From contig CASDVP010000004.1 in NCBI GenBank assembly GCA_949284445.1, positions 1 through 64,000 of the forward strand: a DNA stretch of 64,000 nt, written 5' to 3'. The first letter of the stretch is position 1. Each line of letters opens with the position of its first letter. The notes below the pieces were generated by a model. That model ran no database searches. It was not told the origin of the DNA and saw nothing but the letters and a program-made list of their open reading frames with translations. Both the position numbers and the translations under genes were made by a program. Origin of the DNA: an uncultured Bacillota bacterium (lineage in GTDB: Bacteria; Bacillota_I; Bacilli_A; RFN20; CAG-288). Shown one piece after another: positions 58,753-64,000 of the stretch.

Positions 58753-59449
58753 AGAGAATTCTTTTTATAAAGAATTGCTCAAGCTAAAAAAAGGTGATGC
58801 TGAAAAAGGCTTATTTTTAGCTGAAGGCGATGATCTATTTGTAGAAGCTAAAAAAGCTGGTGCTGTAAAAGGGATCATTTTGCCTTTACAAAAATATGGG
58901 ACAGTTAATGATACAAACATCGATGTTTATTTCTTAAAAGAACATCTCTATCGTGAATTAGCTAGCTACAAATCTTTACCACCTGTCATCAGCATCTGTC
59001 AGAAATCATATGATTCTGAATTCGGTGATCGCGTCATATATTTAGATGGTGTCCAAGATCCGGGAAATTGTGGAACTATCATCAGAACGGCATTAGCATT
59101 TTCATATTCAGCAGTGGTCTTATCAAAAGATGCTGTTTCATTGTATAATAATAAAGTGATTCAAAGTACTAAAGGTGCTTTGTTTCATCTATCGATTGGA
59201 AGAGAAAGTTTAGAGGTGCTGAAATCGATGGGATATAACATCTACTTGACTACTTTGTCTGGCGTAGATGAAAAGAAGATCACTTCATTACAAGAACCGT
59301 TTTGTCTCGTGTTCGGTAATGAAGGAACTGGTATCCGGAAAGAACATTTAGGTATGGGAAAGCAGCTTAAGATTTCTATGAATGGTATAGATTCTTTAAA
59401 TGTTGCAGTCTCTAGTGGCATCTTCATGTATCGCTTCCAAAAGGAGTAA
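58727..59449 (+). CDS. SpoU/TrmH-family RNA 2'-O-methyltransferase
   Basis: This 240-residue SPOUT enzyme carries the three SpoU motifs: DGVQDPGNCGTIIRTA (about 104-119, motif 1), LVFGNEGTGI (about 193-202, motif 2) and LNVAVSSGIFMYRF (about 224-237, motif 3). An N-terminal substrate-binding domain with LFLAEGDDL precedes it. The form is that of the 23S rRNA/tRNA group; the exact nucleotide cannot be told. The start is ATG 58727 or 58730, behind GGGGAGA. It is 2 nt from the following hydrolase gene. Confidence 0.93.
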   Translation: MMVKVIESKENSFYKELLKLKKGDAEKGLFLAEGDDLFVEAKKAGAVKGIILPLQKYGTVNDTNIDVYFLKEHLYRELASYKSLPPVISICQKSYDSEFGDRVIYLDGVQDPGNCGTIIRTALAFSYSAVVLSKDAVSLYNNKVIQSTKGALFHLSIGRESLEVLKSMGYNIYLTTLSGVDEKKITSLQEPFCLVFGNEGTGIRKEHLGMGKQLKISMNGIDSLNVAVSSGIFMYRFQKE

Positions 59450-59451
59450 GA

Positions 59452-60390
59452 ATGGCGGAAAAACCACAGGTTATTAAGGAAGTAAATCCTAGCTTCCACA
59501 GCGCTAAAACTGAGAAGAAAACTGCTTTGTTGTGCACTAATGGATTTCAAAATGCTGATATCCATGATGCTACTAATATGATCGAATATTTTAAGCAGAA
59601 TTTTGCTTCTGATTTTTCAGAATGTGTGGTTGTTCCTGTCCAATTATTTCATCCAGCCGATAAAAAGACGCATCATGCACATCTTTATGAAGAAATTTTA
59701 GAAAATGCGATCAAAAAATATATTGCGGATGGTTATGATATCATTCTGATGGGATATTCCTTTTCAGCTTCTTTGGCTGCCAAATTACAATATAAGTATT
59801 CAAAATATATAAAGAAATTAATACTTGTCGCTCCTATATATGACACTATTGTTAACGGGATGATCAATGGCTACATTCAATATGTCATAAAGTTTCATAA
59901 GCTGTGCAAGAAATATGGTGCCAGAGTAGCTAAAGCCATGGGTAGAAACACTACTAAAGGCATGATCGGTCTTCTTTTATCAATATTGAAATCTATTTTG
60001 TGCTGTCGTGGATATTACAAAAAAATCACTTGTGATACTTTGATATTAAGAGGTGATAAGGATGAGTTATGCAACACTCATTCCATCAAAAAAATCCGTT
60101 CACATTTAAAAGTTAAAAATGTTTTATATCGCTATCCTTCAATGGATCACGGCATGTTAAAGACCATTCGTGACAACAAAGTCGCCTATGAAGATATATT
60201 ACATTTTGCTTTTGGAACGCCTTTCATCGCTGAGACTGAAGCTTTAGCTGTCGATGAAAGATCTAAAGCTGAACAGATGAAAATTAAATATGATGTCGAT
60301 GGTGAGCCGATCCCGACATTTTTAGAGATTTTCAATCAGCTTGACCCGCATGCCGAAGATGAGAGAAAACAAGACCAGGAAGCCTTATAA
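59452..60390 (+). CDS. Alpha/beta hydrolase
   Basis: A 312-residue protein with the alpha/beta-hydrolase fold. The nucleophile elbow is GYSFSAS (about 100-106, Ser), the acid segment LRGDKDELC (about 196-204, Asp) and the catalytic His MDHGML (about 228-233). No signal peptide. An acidic C-terminal extension of about 60 residues (DPHAEDERKQDQEAL at the end) is unusual. The substrate, ester or peptide, is unknown. It is co-directional with the rRNA methyltransferase. Confidence 0.85.
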   Translation: MAEKPQVIKEVNPSFHSAKTEKKTALLCTNGFQNADIHDATNMIEYFKQNFASDFSECVVVPVQLFHPADKKTHHAHLYEEILENAIKKYIADGYDIILMGYSFSASLAAKLQYKYSKYIKKLILVAPIYDTIVNGMINGYIQYVIKFHKLCKKYGARVAKAMGRNTTKGMIGLLLSILKSILCCRGYYKKITCDTLILRGDKDELCNTHSIKKIRSHLKVKNVLYRYPSMDHGMLKTIRDNKVAYEDILHFAFGTPFIAETEALAVDERSKAEQMKIKYDVDGEPIPTFLEIFNQLDPHAEDERKQDQEAL

Positions 60391-60487
60391 ACTTGGTTTA
60401 TATAAATACTTCTTTTTATTAGTAAAGATAATTTAAATTATTTATAGTAAAATATGTTTTGTGTTGAAAATTGAGGAGATGATATTT

Positions 60488-63208
60488 ATGGAATTAAAGA
60501 AAACCTTATTGATGCCTAAAGGCACTTTCTCAATGAGAGCCAATCTTCCGCAAAAAGAACCGATTTTTGTCGAGAATTGGAAAAAAATGAATCTTTATGA
60601 AAAAATGCTAGCTAATCGTGATCCTCAAAAGCCTTTTTATCTTCACGATGGACCTCCTTATGCTAATAACGAGATTCATGCTGGACATGCTTTGAATAAA
60701 ATTTTAAAAGATATAATCATCCGTTCTAAAAACTTAGAAGGTTATTATGTTCCTTATACTCCTGGTTGGGACTGCCATGGTTTACCAATCGAACTTTGCG
60801 TCACTAAAGCTGGTGTCGATAGAAGAACGACACCACCAGTAGAGTTTAGAAAGAAATGTGCTTCTTATGCCTTATCACAAGTCGATAGACAGAGAACTCA
60901 AATGCTCGAATTAGGACTTGTCGGTGATTATGACCACCCATATTTAACTTTGGATAAAGAATATGAAGCTCATCAAGTAGAAGTTTTCCGTGATATGGCT
61001 TTGCAAGGCTTGATCTATAAAGGTTTAAAGCCAGTCAATTGGTCACCATCTAGTGAATCTGCTCTTGCTGAAGCTGAAATCGAATACAAAGATGTCAAAT
61101 CAACAACGATCTTTGTCAAATTCTTAGTCACGAAAGGTAATGACATAGTTTCTCCTGGAGATTATTTTGTCATCTGGACAACAACACCATGGACATTACC
61201 TGCAAATTTGGGCTTGTGCTTAAATCCGCGTTTCATTTATGGTCTCTATGACACTGATAAGGGACATTTAGTTTTCTTGAAAGACTTAGAAACGAGTTTG
61301 AAAGATAAATTACATCTCTCTAAAATGCAATTGCTCAAAGAATTCACTGGTCAACAGGTGGAAGGTGTCGTTTGTAAGCATCCTTTCTATGATCGTGATT
61401 CATTAGTCATCAATGATGATTATGTCACTTCTGATTCGGGTACTGGTGTCGTTCATATCGCTCCTGGACATGGTTTAGACGACTACCGTGTCGGAAAGAA
61501 ATATGGCTTACCACCGCTTTGCCCAGTCGATGATAAAGGCTATATGACTGAAGAAGCCGGCGAAGGATTAGCAGGATTATTTTATGAAGACTGCAATGCT
61601 AAAGTCTTAGAGATTTTAAAAGATAATGGCTCTTTATTAGCTAGTGAAGAGATCGTTCACGCCTATCCACATGATTGGAGAACTAAAAAACCGACCATCT
61701 TCAGAGCTACTAAGCAGTGGTTTTGCTCTATTTCAAAAATTAAGAATAAGCTGCTTGAAGAAGCCGATAAAGTAGCATTCATCCCTAGTTGGGGTAAACA
61801 AAGACTTAAGAATATGTTAGAAAACCGTGATGATTGGTGCATCTCTCGTCAAAGATTATGGGGTGTTCCGATTCCGATCTTTTACGGTGAAGATGGTGAA
61901 CCATTATTAGACAAAGTTCTCTTTGATCACGTGATTGAATTATTCAAAGAATACGGCTCTAACATCTGGTATGAGAAAGAAGCTAAAGATTTATTACCAG
62001 AAGGCTACTCTTCTGTTCATTCACCTCATGGTTTATTCACTAAAGAGAAAGATATCATGGATGTCTGGTTTGATTCTGGCTCCTCTTTCTTAGGCAGCGA
62101 TATTGCTTTAGGTCATCCATTCCCTGCAGATGTCATCTTAGAAGGAAACGATCAATATCGAGGCTGGTACAATTCTTCGATGATTCTTTCGGTTGCGACT
62201 AGAGGTGTCACACCTTATAAACAGGTTCTTACCCATGGCTTCTTAGTCGATCAAAACGGTGAGAAATTCTCCAAATCTAAAAAGAATGGTATCGATCCTG
62301 CAACCATCTGCAAAAACTTCGGTGCGGATATTTTGAGATTATGGACCACAACAATCGATTATTCGACCAGTGAAATCCGCTTATCACAAGATCTTTTAAA
62401 GACGGTTAGTGATGAATATCGTAAGATCAGAAATACCTTTAAATTCATGTTAGCTAATCTATTAGATGATGATGAAGGACACGGTTTTGATCCTCATTAT
62501 CAACCAGAAAAATTATCCTTGATAGATGAGATGGTTTTAAATAAACTTCATCAAGTCTTAATCGATGTTAAGAAAGGCTATGACACCTATAATTTCAGTG
62601 CTAGCAGCGATGCGATCACTAATTTCTTGATCAATGATTTGAGCTCATTCTATCTCGATTTATCTAAGGATACTTTATATTGTGAAGCTAAAGACTCACC
62701 TGCTAGAAGAAATGTCCAATATGTCATCCATCAGATCGTTAAAGATTTGACTATCGCCTATTCACCGATTTTGTGCTTCACAATGGAAGAGATTTATTCC
62801 TATTTGACTGATGAGAAGAAAGAATCAGTTGCTTTAGAGGATTATCCATCTGATTTAACAGTCGATGAGAAACTTTCTGATAAATATCAAATATTATTGA
62901 ATCTCAAATCTCATATCAATAGCGTTCTTGAACCTCTTAGAAAAGATGGAACAATCGGCTCCAATAGTGAAGCTCTCGTCTATTACTGCCCTGATGCAGC
63001 TGAAAAAGAACTGATCACTGAGATGGGAGAAAAAGAGGTCGCTAGACTCTTACTCGTTTCCGAGTTTATTGTTTCTGATGAAACTAAAGCTATGAAACAT
63101 CCAGGTGTCAAGTGCGATCGCTGCTGGAACTATTTTAACGATGTGACTGAAGTCGAAGGCAGTCATCTCTGCTCCCGCTGCTTACATGCTTTAGGAGAAG
63201 ATAAGTGA
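60488..63208 (+). CDS. ileS: Isoleucyl-tRNA synthetase
   Basis: Charges tRNA-Ile. The 906 residues have the HIGH-equivalent PPYANNEIHAGHALNKI (about 56-72), the CP1 editing domain with TTTPWTLPANLGL (about 229-241), the KMSKS loop EKFSKSKKNG (about 591-600), and a C-terminal zinc finger CDRCWNYF and CSRC. I chose ATG 60488 behind AGGAG; two in-frame ATGs upstream (60461, 60479) lack a usable site. No T-box leader is present in the 97-nt upstream gap, unlike in many Firmicutes. Overlaps lspA by 4 nt. Confidence 0.97.
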   Translation: MELKKTLLMPKGTFSMRANLPQKEPIFVENWKKMNLYEKMLANRDPQKPFYLHDGPPYANNEIHAGHALNKILKDIIIRSKNLEGYYVPYTPGWDCHGLPIELCVTKAGVDRRTTPPVEFRKKCASYALSQVDRQRTQMLELGLVGDYDHPYLTLDKEYEAHQVEVFRDMALQGLIYKGLKPVNWSPSSESALAEAEIEYKDVKSTTIFVKFLVTKGNDIVSPGDYFVIWTTTPWTLPANLGLCLNPRFIYGLYDTDKGHLVFLKDLETSLKDKLHLSKMQLLKEFTGQQVEGVVCKHPFYDRDSLVINDDYVTSDSGTGVVHIAPGHGLDDYRVGKKYGLPPLCPVDDKGYMTEEAGEGLAGLFYEDCNAKVLEILKDNGSLLASEEIVHAYPHDWRTKKPTIFRATKQWFCSISKIKNKLLEEADKVAFIPSWGKQRLKNMLENRDDWCISRQRLWGVPIPIFYGEDGEPLLDKVLFDHVIELFKEYGSNIWYEKEAKDLLPEGYSSVHSPHGLFTKEKDIMDVWFDSGSSFLGSDIALGHPFPADVILEGNDQYRGWYNSSMILSVATRGVTPYKQVLTHGFLVDQNGEKFSKSKKNGIDPATICKNFGADILRLWTTTIDYSTSEIRLSQDLLKTVSDEYRKIRNTFKFMLANLLDDDEGHGFDPHYQPEKLSLIDEMVLNKLHQVLIDVKKGYDTYNFSASSDAITNFLINDLSSFYLDLSKDTLYCEAKDSPARRNVQYVIHQIVKDLTIAYSPILCFTMEEIYSYLTDEKKESVALEDYPSDLTVDEKLSDKYQILLNLKSHINSVLEPLRKDGTIGSNSEALVYYCPDAAEKELITEMGEKEVARLLLVSEFIVSDETKAMKHPGVKCDRCWNYFNDVTEVEGSHLCSRCLHALGEDK

Positions 63209-63819
63209 ATTTTATAAATAAGTATCGCTTTCAATTAAAAATCGTTTTGTTTTCTCTTTTGCTTGCGATTTTGCTCGTTTTAGATATCATCACTAAATAC
63301 ACCGCCTTTAATAATTTGAGTCAGTATGAAGCAGTCACTGCTATACCCTATCTTTTCAACTTCACTTTAGTCTTTAACAAAGGCGCTGGTTGGGGAATGT
63401 TCGAAGATCAAAAATGGTTTTTGTGTACGGTATCGGCAGTTTTAGGAACAGCGATTCTTGGATTTTTAATCTATAGATTCAAGAAGTTAAGACTACCGGT
63501 TATCATCGCTTTAGTCTTGATGGTCGCTGGCGCGTATGGAAATCTCATCGACCGAATAGGTTATGCTGCTTCTTTAGGTATTTATAAAGAAGGTGTTGTC
63601 GATTTTCTTCAATTCGCTTTTTGGACTTCATTTCCTGTGTTTAATCTCGCTGATTCCTATCTTGTCATCGGTATTTTTATTCTGATCATCTATGCGATAG
63701 TGCTCTTTATCAATGAACATTTTTATAACAAGAATAAAGTTAAATCCGAACCTGAATTGAGCGATGAAGACTTGGCTAAAAGAATCACTGAGAAGAAGGA
63801 TGAAATAAACCATGAATAA
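63205..63819 (+). CDS. lspA: Lipoprotein signal peptidase LspA
   Basis: Aspartic membrane protease that cleaves lipoprotein signals after diacylglyceryl transfer. The 204 residues show four transmembrane helices (about 10-30, 68-88, 97-115, 145-170) and the two catalytic Asp regions GNLIDRIGYAASLG (about 113-126) and FPVFNLADSYLVIG (about 147-160). The start is GTG at 63205, inside the end of ileS. A charged C-terminal tail of about 30 residues is longer than usual. It would process the lipoproteins at 44520 and 46540. Confidence 0.97.
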   Translation: MNFINKYRFQLKIVLFSLLLAILLVLDIITKYTAFNNLSQYEAVTAIPYLFNFTLVFNKGAGWGMFEDQKWFLCTVSAVLGTAILGFLIYRFKKLRLPVIIALVLMVAGAYGNLIDRIGYAASLGIYKEGVVDFLQFAFWTSFPVFNLADSYLVIGIFILIIYAIVLFINEHFYNKNKVKSEPELSDEDLAKRITEKKDEINHE

Positions 63820-64000
63820 AGTTGAAGAACTGATTGCAAACGAAAGCGGAAGATTAGATGTTATCATCAGTAAAGCGTTAAATATTTCCAGATCGCAAGT
63901 TGCTAAGTCGATCAAAGCCAATCAAGTTTTGGTCGACGGCAAAGTCATCAATCAAGCTTCTTATAACGTTAAACCAGTCCAAAAGATTCTGTTCACACAA
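63812..64000 (+). CDS. RluD-type 23S/tRNA pseudouridine synthase, N-terminal S4 domain (cut by window edge)
   Basis: The frame opens at ATG 63812, 8 nt before the lspA stop, and runs through the window end for 63 codons without a stop. The sequence RLDVIISKALNISRSQVAKSI (split near 13-33) and VLVDGKVINQAS are the S4 RNA-binding domain that opens RluD-family pseudouridine synthases. lspA-rluD is a standard neighbour pair in Firmicutes. The catalytic domain lies beyond the window. Confidence 0.9.
   Translation, partial: MNKVEELIANESGRLDVIISKALNISRSQVAKSIKANQVLVDGKVINQASYNVKPVQKILFTQ

Noticed and set aside
60391-60487. T-box riboswitch upstream of ileS
   Set aside because: The gap is only 97 nt, and no T-box core sequence or terminator stem is present.

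Overview
The window is 64 kb of AT-rich chromosome from a low-GC Gram-positive-type bacterium. The gene set points to the Bacilli / Erysipelotrichia / uncultured RF39-Izemoplasma-like part of the Firmicutes: hrcA-grpE-dnaK-dnaJ with CIRCE-like operators, a gdpP-rplI-dnaB-walJ-rlmH block, a sufC-D-S-U-B operon, gatCAB, comFA/comFC, ftsX-type ABC export and lipoproteins with lspA. Many conserved genes (gatB, sufB, ileS and others) end in TGA, so TGA is a stop here and the Mycoplasma code does not apply. I see no insertion sequence, CRISPR array, rRNA or phage genes. This is a dense core chromosomal segment with few gaps. The species assignment is inference.

Layout. 1-12.4 kb is mostly minus strand: a phosphatase, the heat-shock operon, then a run (orphan ORF, pepV, trmB, orphan ORF, mtaB) rich in tRNA modification, a macro-domain gene and tRNA-Leu(CAA). 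12.5-14.3 kb is a plus-strand cysteine pair (cysK-cysE). 14.3-19.2 kb, minus strand, holds two CNNM/CBS membrane proteins, tRNA-Pro and a 752-residue membrane protein with a long charged tail. 19.5-28.2 kb, plus strand, holds HAD phosphatase-thioesterase, comFA-comFC, then gdpP-rplI-dnaB-walJ-rlmH (an origin-proximal block in Bacillus) and tRNA-Gln. 28.3-32.2 kb has a NERD protein and an ABC exporter pair. 32.4-42.9 kb is DNA repair (pcrA-ligA), gatCAB and a queuosine run (tgt-queA-queH). 42.8-44.4 kb is parB-parA on minus. 44.5-48.7 kb has two consecutive large lipoproteins and a HIT protein. 48.8-55.2 kb is the Suf Fe-S operon running into mnmG. 55.2-58 kb, minus strand, has a GNAT gene behind a LOTUS-like/DUF3825-like protein, and tRNA-Leu(GAG). 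58-64 kb has a metallopeptidase, an rRNA methyltransferase, an alpha/beta hydrolase, ileS, lspA and the start of an rluD-like gene cut by the window edge.

The Suf operon would supply Fe-S clusters to radical-SAM and QueH-type enzymes such as MtaB and QueH. MtaB, TrmB, Tgt-QueA-QueH and MnmG all modify tRNA, mostly in or near the anticodon. GatCAB implies transamidation of mischarged tRNA-Gln and/or tRNA-Asn. LspA would mature the two lipoproteins.

The most notable signals are: a two-gene unit of a LOTUS-LOTUS-DUF3825-like protein plus GNAT; a ParB whose two nucleotide-binding motifs are both altered; a pair of consecutive lipoproteins, the first parvulin-like; two CIRCE-like operators bracketing one hrcA promoter; and at least five genes whose -10 box lies only 6-8 nt from the start codon with no Shine-Dalgarno sequence, a leaderless-mRNA architecture.
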